A DNA stretch of 64,000 nucleotides from CAIWHR01 sp035541655. GTDB taxonomy: Bacteria; Pseudomonadota; Gammaproteobacteria; Burkholderiales; Casimicrobiaceae. The DNA lies in contig DATKMY010000086.1 of assembly GCA_035541655.1 (NCBI GenBank), positions 1 through 64,000 of the forward strand, in the 5' to 3' direction. Below are positions 33,139 to 40,755 of this stretch, piece after piece (position 1 is the stretch's first letter; each line of letters starts with the position of its first letter). Below the pieces are notes generated by a model. The model saw only the letters and a list, made by a program, of their open reading frames with translations, was not told the origin of the DNA and searched no databases. A program made the translations under genes and the position numbers.

Positions 33139-33876
33139 ATGCCGGCACACCTCGACGCGCTCGCCGCCGTGCGGATCGTGCTGGTCGCGACGAGCCATCC
33201 CGCTAACATCGGCGCCGCGGCGCGCGCGATTCACACGATGGGCATCGGCCGGCTCGTTCTCGTCGGCCCACGGCGCTTTCCCGATCCCGAAGCCCTCGCG
33301 CTCGCCTCGGGGGCGACCCCCGTGCTCGAAGCTGCGCGGGTGGTCGCGACACTCGCCGAGGCGCTCTCCGGCTGCGTGCTGACCATCGGTCTGTCCGCGC
33401 GGCCGCGCGAGTTCGCAGGGCGTGTCCTCGCGCTGCGGGAGGCCGCGGCGGAAGCGATTGCGCACTGCGAGCACGGTGCGGTCGCGCTCGTGTTCGGCAC
33501 CGAGATGTCGGGCCTTTCGAACGACGAGCTCGCGCGCTGCAACGTCGTCGCCACGATTCCGGCGAATCCCGACTACGCATCGCTCAATCTCGCGGCGGCG
33601 GTGCAGGTCGCCGCCTACGAATTGCGCCTAGCCGCGGGCGACGCGAGCGTGTGGCGCGCGCCGCGATTCGAACCGGCATCGTTCGACGAGATCGAGGCGC
33701 TCTACGCGCACGCCACGCGAACGCTCGCCGACATGCGGTTCCTCTCTCCGCAGATGCCGCGCCGGCTGCTGCCGCGGCTGCGGCGTCTCTTCGCGCGCGC
33801 CGCGCTCGAAAAGGAGGAGGTCAATATCCTGCGCGGAATCCTCGCGCGGATCGATCAGATCCTCGAGCGCCGATGA
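33139..33876 (+). CDS. trmJ: tRNA (cytidine/uridine-32-2'-O)-methyltransferase TrmJ
   Basis: A 245-residue SPOUT methyltransferase that 2'-O-methylates position 32 of the tRNA anticodon loop using S-adenosylmethionine. Evidence: the N-terminal RIVLVATSHPANIGAAARA block with the conserved Asn, the LVFGTEMSGLSNDEL knot motif, and the IPANPDYASLNLAAAVQV motif that forms the deep knot and cofactor site. The C-terminal 80 residues are the helical TrmJ extension. The gene is read divergently from suhB and overlaps the DUF3667 gene by 4 bases. Confidence 0.94.
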   Translation: MPAHLDALAAVRIVLVATSHPANIGAAARAIHTMGIGRLVLVGPRRFPDPEALALASGATPVLEAARVVATLAEALSGCVLTIGLSARPREFAGRVLALREAAAEAIAHCEHGAVALVFGTEMSGLSNDELARCNVVATIPANPDYASLNLAAAVQVAAYELRLAAGDASVWRAPRFEPASFDEIEALYAHATRTLADMRFLSPQMPRRLLPRLRRLFARAALEKEEVNILRGILARIDQILERR

Positions 33877-34844
33877 AGCGCACGCTCGTGTCCGATCGGG
33901 CCCCGGACTCCGCGCGGCCCGCTCCGGCGGGGTCCGCGCATCTTTGCGCAAATTGCGGCGCGAATGCGCCCGATCGCTACTGCCCCGAGTGCGGTCAGGA
34001 CACGCGCGAGCGCTTGCCGACGTTCGTCCAATTCATGCGCGAAGCGACCGGTCGGTATCTCGCGTTCGACGGCAAGCTCTGGAAGACACTGATACCGCTG
34101 CTGTTCCGCCCCGGATTTCTCACGCGTGCGTACCTCGCCGGCAAGCGCAAGCGCTTCATCGGCCCGGCGCGGCTCTTCCTCATCTCGAGCCTCGCCCTGT
34201 TCGCGGCGCTGCGCTTCACCGCGGAGTCGATTTCCATCGTATCGCTTTCTCCCTCGGTCAAAGTCGAATCGGGTGAATCGGCGAAAGCTGCGAAGGCGGC
34301 CGCAAAGGCCGGCGCGAAGGAACTCCAGGACGAAGGGATCCTCATCGACGAGGACCTCAACCTCAGCGTCAGCGACCTGAGCGAATCGGCGGGTGGCCCG
34401 CTCAAGACGCGAATCGATCGCTTCAACCGGCTCCCGCGCGAGCAGAAGGTCGAGCAGATCATCGCCGGCATAACGCGCTACGGACCCTACGCGATGTTCG
34501 TGTTGCTGCCGGCCTTCGCCGTGCTGCTGAAGGTCGCCTACCTCGGACGAAGCTCTCGCTATCCCGGGCGCCCGCGCCTTTACGGCGAGCATCTGGTGTT
34601 CGCCGCGCACAATCATTCCTTCCTCTTCGCGGTCGGGATCCTGCTCTTTGCCGTCCCCATCACCGTCGTCCGGCAGATCCTCGCCGTCTGGATTCTCGTC
34701 TACCTCGCGTGGTCGACGCGCACGGTCTACGGCGGCTCCTGGTTCGGAGTCGCGGTTCGCGGCTTTGCGCTCGCCGTCGCCTACTTCGCCTTCTTCGTGA
34801 CCGCCAACGTCGGGCTCCTCGCGGCCGCGATCCTGCTGCGTTGA
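33873..34844 (+). CDS. DUF3667 membrane protein with zinc ribbon
   Basis: A 323-residue protein with a four-cysteine zinc ribbon (CANCG, then CPECGQ) at residues 25-41, matching the DUF3667 family. A helix FVQFMREATGRYLAFDGKLWKTL follows. Hydrophobic segments sit at about 104-118, 207-227 and several more in 248-322, giving roughly four to five membrane spans, while residues 120-200 form a charged, Ala/Glu-rich soluble loop. Function unknown. It starts within the trmJ stop (ATGA overlap) and precedes cysE by 53 bases. The pairing with trmJ is tight, but no functional link is known. Confidence 0.83.
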   Translation: MKRTLVSDRAPDSARPAPAGSAHLCANCGANAPDRYCPECGQDTRERLPTFVQFMREATGRYLAFDGKLWKTLIPLLFRPGFLTRAYLAGKRKRFIGPARLFLISSLALFAALRFTAESISIVSLSPSVKVESGESAKAAKAAAKAGAKELQDEGILIDEDLNLSVSDLSESAGGPLKTRIDRFNRLPREQKVEQIIAGITRYGPYAMFVLLPAFAVLLKVAYLGRSSRYPGRPRLYGEHLVFAAHNHSFLFAVGILLFAVPITVVRQILAVWILVYLAWSTRTVYGGSWFGVAVRGFALAVAYFAFFVTANVGLLAAAILLR

Positions 34845-34860
34845 ATCCGCCGTGCCCAAA

Positions 34861-34891
34861 AGTTGAGTACCTCACTCGGAGATGCGAAAAT
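34861..34891 (+). promoter_or_regulatory. cysE promoter overlapped by an Rrf2/IscR-like palindrome
   Basis: TTGAGT (34863-34868), 17-nt spacer, GAAAAT (34886-34891); predicted transcription start is at or next to the cysE ATG (34898), so the mRNA would be leaderless or nearly so. Across the -35 and spacer runs GAGT-N5-ACTC followed by GG, laid out like an IscR type 1 site (TTGACT-N5-AGTCGG) with both half-site cores changed in a compensatory way. An Rrf2-family repressor is a reasonable inference. Confidence 0.5.
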
Positions 34892-34897
34892 GCGCGC

Positions 34898-35653
34898 ATG
34901 CTCGAACGACTTCGTGAAGACATTGCCGTTGTCTTCGATCGCGATCCCGCCGCCCGAACGAAGTGGGAGGTGGTCACTTGCTATCCGGGGTTCCATGCGC
35001 TCGTCTGGCACCGTGCGGTGCCGAACCGCCTCTGGCGCGCGGGGTTTCGTTGGCTCGCACGCTGGCTCGCGCACTGGGGCCGCTGGCTGACCGGGATCGA
35101 GATCCATCCGGGCGCCAGCATCGGGCGACGCGTATTCATCGACCACGGCATGGGCGTGGTGATCGGCGAGACCGCGGAGATCGGCGACGACTGCACGCTC
35201 TATCACGGGGTTACGCTCGGCGGAACCTCGTGGCACGCCGGCAAGCGCCATCCGACGCTCGGCAAGAGCGTCGTCATTGGCGCCGGGGCGAAAATACTCG
35301 GCCCGATCCTCGTCGGCGATGGCGCGAAGATCGGCTCGAATGCGGTGGTCGTCCGCGATGTGCCGCCGGGCGCGACCGCCGTGGGGATCCCGGCCCGCAT
35401 CCTCGTCGACCACGAGGCGAGGCGCCGCGAGAATCAGGCGGCGAAGCTGGGCTTCTCCGCCTACGCGATAGCAGCGGACATGAACGACCCGATGGTGCAG
35501 GCGATCCATCGGCTGATCGACCATGCGGCAGCGACCGACGCGCAGCTCCAGGGACTGATCGACGAGCTTCGGAGGAGCGGCGTCGAATGCGGCGACGCAA
35601 AGGCCGTCGCCCAAGGCTTCGATCCGCAGAAGCTCAACGAGATGCTCGACTGA
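34898..35653 (+). CDS. cysE: Serine O-acetyltransferase
   Basis: A 251-residue left-handed beta-helix acetyltransferase making O-acetylserine from serine and acetyl-CoA, the first step of cysteine synthesis. It has the short N-terminal helical domain of EpsC/SAT type, then hexapeptide repeats from about residue 65 (IEIHPGASIGRRVFIDHGMGVVIGETAEIGDD) and the active-site-region loop HGVTLGGTSWHAGKRHPTLG. The C-terminal tail of 60 residues is helical and longer than in plain SATs. It follows trmJ and DUF3667 genes but has its own promoter signals. iscR, often the next gene in Betaproteobacteria, is not here. Confidence 0.93.
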   Translation: MLERLREDIAVVFDRDPAARTKWEVVTCYPGFHALVWHRAVPNRLWRAGFRWLARWLAHWGRWLTGIEIHPGASIGRRVFIDHGMGVVIGETAEIGDDCTLYHGVTLGGTSWHAGKRHPTLGKSVVIGAGAKILGPILVGDGAKIGSNAVVVRDVPPGATAVGIPARILVDHEARRRENQAAKLGFSAYAIAADMNDPMVQAIHRLIDHAAATDAQLQGLIDELRRSGVECGDAKAVAQGFDPQKLNEMLD

Positions 35654-35687
35654 CCCGCGCAGACTGCGGGCGAGCGCAGGGGCGCAG

Positions 35688-36917
35688 CTACGCGCGCGGC
35701 TTCACGCGCCGCGCACACTCGGCCGCGCGCTCGCGCGCTTCCGAGACGTTCGCGGCGGTCGCGAGCGCGACACCCATCCGCCGCTTCTTGTACGCCTCGG
35801 GCTTGCCGAAGAGGCGCAGGTCGGACTCGGGCACCGACAACGCGTCGGCGATGTTGTCGTAGCGGATTCCGCGGCCGTCGACGCCGCCGTAGATGACGGC
35901 CGAGGCGCCCGGCGCACGCAGGCGCACGTCGACGGGCAGCCCGAGGATCGCACGCGCGTGAAGCTCGAACTCGCTCTGCACTTGCGTCGCCATCGTAACC
36001 ATTCCGGTGTCGTGAGGACGAGGACTCACCTCCGAGAACCACACGCTGTCGCCTTTGACGAAGAGCTCGACGCCGAACACGCCGCGGCCGCCGAGCTCGC
36101 TCGTCACCCGCAGCGCAATGCGCCGCGCCGCGGCCAGCGCCGCGTCCGACATCGGCTGCGGCTGCCACGATCCGACGTAGTCGCCGTTCACCTGCCGGTG
36201 CCCGACGGGCTCGCAGAAGTAGGTCTGGACGTGGCCGTTCACGTCGTTCGCGCGAACGGTGAGTAGCGTTATCTCGTAGTCGAAGTCGATGAAGCCTTCG
36301 ACGATGACGCGGCCGCCGCGGACTCGCGCCGTGCTCTCCGCGTACTGCCACGCTGCGGCAACCTCCCCCTTGGAGCGCACGACCGACTGCCCCTTGCCCG
36401 ACGACGACATCACCGGCTTGACGACGCACGGGTAGCCGATGCCGGGCGTCGTCTCGATCGCTTCCTCGAGCGCTTCGGCGCTGTCGGCGAAGCGGTAGAC
36501 GGAGGTCGGCAGACCGAGCTCTTCGGCGGCGAGCCGGCGGATCCCCTCGCGATTCATCGTGAGGCCCACGGCGCGCGCCGTCGGAACGACATGCGCGACG
36601 CCGTCGCGCTCGACGTCAGCCAGCGCGTCGGTTGCGATCGCTTCGATCTCGGGAACGACGAGCTGCGGTCGCTCCTGCTCGATCAGGCGGCGGACGGCCG
36701 CGGCGTCGGTCATCGCGATGACGTGCGCGCGATGCGCGACCTGGTGGCCGGGGGCGTTCGCGTAGCGGTCGACGGCGATGGCCTCCACGCCCAGCCGCTG
36801 CAACGCGATGATCACTTCCTTCCCGAGCTCGCCGCTGCCGAGCAGCATCACCTTGGTCGAGGTGGCCGAGAACGGAGTTCCGATGTGCGTGGCGATGTGC
36901 TTGTGTCCGTCGGGCAT
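35688..36917 (-). CDS. purT: Formate-dependent phosphoribosylglycinamide formyltransferase PurT
   Basis: A 409-residue ATP-grasp enzyme that makes formyl-GAR directly from formate, ATP and GAR in purine synthesis, bypassing folate-dependent PurN. Features: preATP-grasp VMLLGSGELGKEVIIALQRLGVE near residue 25, ATP-binding CVVKPVMSSSGKGQSVV near 150, EGFIDFDYEITLL, and the metal-binding VEL..KGDSVWFSEVSPRPHDTGMVT block. Length matches E. coli PurT (392) plus a slightly longer N-terminus. Start ATG 36917 is preferred over an in-frame TTG four codons upstream. Its upstream region contains the only A/T-rich island nearby. Confidence 0.94.
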   Translation of the reverse strand: MPDGHKHIATHIGTPFSATSTKVMLLGSGELGKEVIIALQRLGVEAIAVDRYANAPGHQVAHRAHVIAMTDAAAVRRLIEQERPQLVVPEIEAIATDALADVERDGVAHVVPTARAVGLTMNREGIRRLAAEELGLPTSVYRFADSAEALEEAIETTPGIGYPCVVKPVMSSSGKGQSVVRSKGEVAAAWQYAESTARVRGGRVIVEGFIDFDYEITLLTVRANDVNGHVQTYFCEPVGHRQVNGDYVGSWQPQPMSDAALAAARRIALRVTSELGGRGVFGVELFVKGDSVWFSEVSPRPHDTGMVTMATQVQSEFELHARAILGLPVDVRLRAPGASAVIYGGVDGRGIRYDNIADALSVPESDLRLFGKPEAYKKRRMGVALATAANVSEARERAAECARRVKPRA

Positions 36918-36964
36918 GGGGCGCTGCAAACGGGGTGGGACACACCGATTCTACGCGCTTGCGC

Positions 36965-37040
36965 CAGCCTTATTGCGGTGCACAACAAATAATTCGATTC
37001 GACATTAAAATGTTGTTTTACAGCAACTAAACGGATCTGG
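36965..37040. other. A/T-rich intergenic island upstream of purT
   Basis: In the 192 bases between rnr and purT, about 60 bases are strikingly A/T-rich compared with everything around. They contain the inverted repeat TAAAA-N5-TTTTA (37006-37020, centred near 37013) and a looser GTTG-N8-CAAC repeat. A candidate minus-strand -10 TAGAAT is found downstream of it (about 36950-36956), without a good -35. It may hold the purT promoter or an operator; no known PurR-type site is visible. Confidence 0.35.
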
Positions 37041-37109
37041 CCCTGCGGTAACTCGCGAGCCCGCTCCGCCAAATCGAGGCCCCGGCCTGCTAAGCGCCGT
37101 AGCGGGCGC

Positions 37110-39524
37110 TCACCGCGACCGCTTTGGGCCCCGAGTCCGATCGCCCCGCGTAAGCGCCGCGCTGTAGGTCGGGTGCGCCGAAGGCCGGGCCGCCGCCGCC
37201 GGGATCTCGTCGGCGAGCGTGAAATCGATCTTCGTCGCCTCGAGATCGACGCGCGCGACCATGACGCGAACACGCCCCGCAAGCTGGAAAACGCGGCCGC
37301 CGCGTTCGCCTGTGAGCGAATGTCGCGCGGGCTCGAAGTGGAAATAATCGCGGCCGAGCTCCGTCACGTGGACGAGTCCGTCGATATTGAGCGCATCGAG
37401 CGTCACGAAAATGCCGAAGCTGGTCACGCCGCTGATCGTTCCGTCGAACGTCTCGCCGACGCGGTCCTGCATGAAATAGCACTTGAGCCAGTTCTCGACT
37501 TCGCGCGTCGCGTCGTCGGCGCGGCGCTCGGTCAGCGAGCAATGGACGCCGAGCTCGGTCCACGACATCCCCGACGGCCTGTATTCGCGATTCGCGAGCG
37601 TCGCCTTGATCGAGCGATGGACGAGCAGATCCGGATAGCGCCGAATCGGCGACGTGAAGTGCGCGTACGCGTCGTACGAGAGACCGAAGTGACCGACGTT
37701 GTCGGGTCGGTAGCGAGCTTGCTGCAGCGATCGCAGCAGCACCGTCTGCAGTAGCGCGAAGTCCGGACGATCCTTGATCTCGAGCAGCAGGCGCGCATAG
37801 TCGGACGCCGTCGGATCGTCGCCGCCCCCCAGTGAAAGCGCCGAGCTCGAGAGGAAGTCGCGCAGCGAGGCGAGCTTCTCGGGCGTCGGGCCCTCGTGGA
37901 CCCGGTAGAGCGTCGGGTGCTTGCGCTCGCCGAGAAACAGGGCGGTGCAGACGTTCGCGGCGAGCATGCACTCTTCGATCAGCCGGTGCGCATCGTTGCG
38001 CACGAGCGGAACGATCCGCACGATCTTTCCCGAGACATCGAACTCGAGCTCCATCTCGACGCTGTCGAAGTCGATCGCACCGCGGGATTCGCGTGCCCGC
38101 TTCAACGCGTGGAACAACGCGTAGAGATCCGCGAGATGCCGTTGCAGAGACTTCGCTTCGCGCGGCGCGCTCTTCGGATCCGAAAGGCAGCTCCAGACCT
38201 GCGTATAGGTGAGCCGCGCGCGCGAGTGCATCACCGCGGGATAGAACTTGTAGCCGCGAATGAGGCCGTCGGCGGCGATGTGCATTTCGCAAACCACGCA
38301 GAGGCGATCGACTTTCGGCTTGAGCGAGCAGAGCTCGTTCGAGAGCGCCTCGGGCAGCATCGGGATCACGCGACGCGGGAAGTAGACCGACGTCCCGCGC
38401 TCGCGCGCGTCGCGATCGAGCGCGTCGCCGTCCTTCACGTAGTGCGAGACATCGGCGATCGCGACGAGGAGCCGGAAACCGAGGCCGTCGACCCGCTCGC
38501 AGTAAACGGCGTCGTCAAAGTCCTTCGCCGTCTCGCCGTCGATCGTGACCAGCGGCAGCGACGTGATGTCGACGCGGCCCGCGCGATCGCGATCGGTGAC
38601 TTCCTTGGGCAGCCTCGCCGCCTGCTTGCGCGCGCCGAGCGAGAACTCGTGAGGGAGATCGTGCTTGCGCAGCGCGATCTCGATCTCGATCCCGGGATCG
38701 GTGTAGCCGCCAAGCACTTCGACGACGCGGGCGATCGCCTCGCGCTGCGGCGAGGGCTGCTCGACGATCTCGGCGACGACGACGTCGCCGGCCTCCGCGC
38801 CGCCGCGCTCGTCCTCGGGGACGAGCAGGTCCTGGCTGATCCTCCGGTTCTCGGCGACGACGAAGCTGATCCCGCGCTCCTCGTGCAGCCGGCCGACCAC
38901 GGTGCGGTTCGCGCGCGCGAGCACGTCGACGATCTCGCCCTCGGGACGGCCGCGCCGGTCGCTGCCAGTGCGGCGCACCGTCGCGCGGTCGCCGTGGAGC
39001 ACCTTGTGCATCTCGCTCGGCCGGAGGAAGACATCCGCGCTGCCGTCGTCGGGAACGAGGAACCCGAAACCGTCGGGATGTCCTTGCACAGTGCCGGCGA
39101 TCAAGTCGAGCTTCGCGACGACGCAAAGCTCGCCTTTGCGGTTCGTCAGCAGCTGTCCGTCGCGCCGCATCGCGTCGACACGGTCGAAGAACGCGTCGCG
39201 CGCGCGCTTGTCGACCGCCAAGGTCCGAGCGAGCTCGGACGGCGGCAGCGGCACGCCGGAATGCTCGAGCGCGGCGAGTATCGCCTCGCGCGATGGCAAC
39301 AGTGCAGGATCGATGCTGCGGCTTCGGTGCGCTCCGGGCGCGCTCGGGAGCGCGGCACCGAGCGCGCCGCGGCGCTGTGTCGAGCGCGTCCGCGTGCGCT
39401 CGAGTTGCCGGCCTTCAGGCGCTGACGCGTTCGTCACGGAACTACCGCGCGAACGTGAAGCGGGCTTCTTCGCCGTCGCCGACGGCGACTTTCGCGATTT
39501 GGAGAGGGTCTTCTTTTTTGACAA
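37110..39524 (-). CDS. rnr: Ribonuclease R
   Basis: An 804-residue RNB-family 3'-5' exoribonuclease, the enzyme that degrades structured RNA. Order of domains: basic N-terminal tail, helix-turn-helix (about 90-145), two cold-shock domains (about 160-310), RNB catalytic domain from ITSLPLVTIDGETAKDFDDAVY (the four-aspartate metal site) to SPIRRYPDLLVHR, and a C-terminal S1 domain ending in a basic tail. No ATG fits: TTG at 39524 gives the usual MSKKK beginning, but a GTG at 39437 is an alternative that would shorten the basic tail by 29 residues. The proposed start codon overlaps the -35 element of the divergent tRNA-Leu promoter. Confidence 0.9.
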   Translation of the reverse strand: MSKKKTLSKSRKSPSATAKKPASRSRGSSVTNASAPEGRQLERTRTRSTQRRGALGAALPSAPGAHRSRSIDPALLPSREAILAALEHSGVPLPPSELARTLAVDKRARDAFFDRVDAMRRDGQLLTNRKGELCVVAKLDLIAGTVQGHPDGFGFLVPDDGSADVFLRPSEMHKVLHGDRATVRRTGSDRRGRPEGEIVDVLARANRTVVGRLHEERGISFVVAENRRISQDLLVPEDERGGAEAGDVVVAEIVEQPSPQREAIARVVEVLGGYTDPGIEIEIALRKHDLPHEFSLGARKQAARLPKEVTDRDRAGRVDITSLPLVTIDGETAKDFDDAVYCERVDGLGFRLLVAIADVSHYVKDGDALDRDARERGTSVYFPRRVIPMLPEALSNELCSLKPKVDRLCVVCEMHIAADGLIRGYKFYPAVMHSRARLTYTQVWSCLSDPKSAPREAKSLQRHLADLYALFHALKRARESRGAIDFDSVEMELEFDVSGKIVRIVPLVRNDAHRLIEECMLAANVCTALFLGERKHPTLYRVHEGPTPEKLASLRDFLSSSALSLGGGDDPTASDYARLLLEIKDRPDFALLQTVLLRSLQQARYRPDNVGHFGLSYDAYAHFTSPIRRYPDLLVHRSIKATLANREYRPSGMSWTELGVHCSLTERRADDATREVENWLKCYFMQDRVGETFDGTISGVTSFGIFVTLDALNIDGLVHVTELGRDYFHFEPARHSLTGERGGRVFQLAGRVRVMVARVDLEATKIDFTLADEIPAAAARPSAHPTYSAALTRGDRTRGPKRSR

Positions 39525-39546
39525 GTAATTGCTCGAAAAGTAAAAT
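39518..39546 (+). promoter_or_regulatory. Strong sigma70 promoter of tRNA-Leu
   Basis: TTGACA (39518-39523), exactly 17 nt, TAAAAT (39541-39546): near-perfect consensus, the best in the window. The predicted start is near 39553, 16 nt before the mature tRNA, and the discriminator (CCGCGC) is G/C-rich, as in promoters under stringent control. The -35 hexamer overlaps the proposed rnr start codon on the other strand. Confidence 0.85.
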
Positions 39547-39568
39547 TCCGCGCTGCAGTGACCCCGTC

Positions 39569-39655
39569 GCCCAGGTGGCGGAATTGGTAGACGCACTAGG
39601 TTCAGGTCCTAGCGGTGGCGACACTGTGGGGGTTCGAGTCCCTTCCTGGGCACCA
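39569..39655 (+). tRNA. tRNA-Leu (anticodon CAG)
   Basis: An 87-base class II tRNA. Acceptor stem GCCCAGG (39569-39575) pairs with CCTGGGC (39645-39651); discriminator A and encoded CCA follow. The anticodon stem CTAGG/CCTAG encloses the loop TTCAGGT with anticodon CAG at 39603-39605, so it reads CUG, the major Leu codon in GC-rich genomes. The long variable arm (around 39612-39628) and the TTCGAGT T-loop are typical of tRNA-Leu. Confidence 0.97.
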
Positions 39656-39699
39656 ATTCAGTATCCAACGAAGTCCGAAGAAATCCAAATGCACTGCGT

Positions 39700-39729
39700 G
39701 AGCCCGCGACTCCTGCGGGCTCGTTTTTT
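39700..39729 (+). terminator. Intrinsic terminator of the tRNA-Leu transcript
   Basis: An 8-bp perfect stem GAGCCCGC (39700-39707) / GCGGGCTC (39715-39722), 7-nt loop, then G and six T residues (39724-39729). It lies 45 bases after the tRNA and 100 before the aminotransferase gene, making tRNA-Leu a single-gene transcript. Confidence 0.92.
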
Positions 39730-39828
39730 GGGTGCCTTCCCGCGCGCCTCGCGCCTGACGGCTGCGTTGCGGCGCGAGGTCCAATCAGGTACGGTTCGCC
39801 ATCCGCAGGAAGCGAGGCCGAGCGCTCC

Positions 39829-40755
39829 ATGCCGCAGAGTATCCAGGACTTCGACGACGATCCGCGCAACGACGGGATCCGCATATACGTGAACGGCGCC
39901 CTCAAGCTCCGCGCCGAGGCCGTCGTGTCGGTTTTCGACAGCGGATTCGTTCTCGGCGACGGCGTGTGGGAAGGCCTGCGGGTGCACCGCGGCCACCCGG
40001 CGTTCCTGGATCAGCACCTCGACCGGCTGTACGAAGGCGCGAAGGCGATCGCGCTCGACATCGGCCTCGATCGCCCGCATCTCACGCGCGCGATCTACGA
40101 CACGCTCGCTGCCAACGGAATGACCGACGGCGTGCACATCCGGTTGATGGTCACGCGCGGCGTCAAGCGCTCGCCGTACCAGGATCCGCGCGCGACGATC
40201 GGGGCCGCGACGATCGTGATCGTCCCGGAACACAAGACGCCGAAACCCGAGACTCTTGCCCGCGGCCTCAGGCTGTTCACCGTGCACGTTCGCCGCGGCT
40301 ACCCCGACGTCCAGGATCCGAAGCTCAATTCGCACAGCAAGCTGAATTGCATCACCGCGTGCATCCAGGCCACCGTCGCCGGCGCCGACGAAGCGCTGAT
40401 GCTCGATCCGCACGGGTTCGTCGCGACCTGCAATTCGACGCACTTCTTCATTGTCCGCAAGGGCGAGGTGTGGACATCCACGGGCGACTACTGCCTCGGC
40501 GGCATCACGCGCGGAAACGTGCTGCGCCTCTGCCGCGACGCCGGGATCGTCGCACGCGAGCGCAACTTCAGCCTGACCGACGTCTACGGCGCGGACGAGG
40601 CGTTCGTCACCGGCACGTTCGCCGGCGTGGCGCCGGTGCGCTCCGTCGACGGGCGTGAGATCTCGCATGGTCGCGGTCCGACGGTCGAGCGCCTTCAGCG
40701 TCTTTATCTCGATCTCGTCGAGCGTGACGTCGCGGCCCGCGCGAACAGCCGCTGA
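39829..40755 (+). CDS. Class IV aminotransferase (branched-chain/D-amino acid aminotransferase-like)
   Basis: A 308-residue PLP enzyme of fold type IV. The PLP lysine is in LNSHSKLNCI (about residue 170), the phosphate-side Glu in ADEALMLDPHGFVATCNST and the GGITRGNVL motif near 223. It resembles BCAT (IlvE) and D-amino acid aminotransferases, but the N-terminal half (FVLGDGVWEGLRVHRG) and the HVRRGYPDVQDPKLNSHSKLNCI stretch place it in the subgroup found beside sulfotransferase-like genes, as here. Stop and next start share one base (TGATG). Substrate, L-branched-chain versus other amino acids, is not resolved. Confidence 0.87.
   Translation: MPQSIQDFDDDPRNDGIRIYVNGALKLRAEAVVSVFDSGFVLGDGVWEGLRVHRGHPAFLDQHLDRLYEGAKAIALDIGLDRPHLTRAIYDTLAANGMTDGVHIRLMVTRGVKRSPYQDPRATIGAATIVIVPEHKTPKPETLARGLRLFTVHVRRGYPDVQDPKLNSHSKLNCITACIQATVAGADEALMLDPHGFVATCNSTHFFIVRKGEVWTSTGDYCLGGITRGNVLRLCRDAGIVARERNFSLTDVYGADEAFVTGTFAGVAPVRSVDGREISHGRGPTVERLQRLYLDLVERDVAARANSR

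Noticed and set aside
35654..35680. A CCCGC/GCGGG hairpin after cysE
   Set aside because: Five-base stem without a T-run; expected by chance at this GC content.
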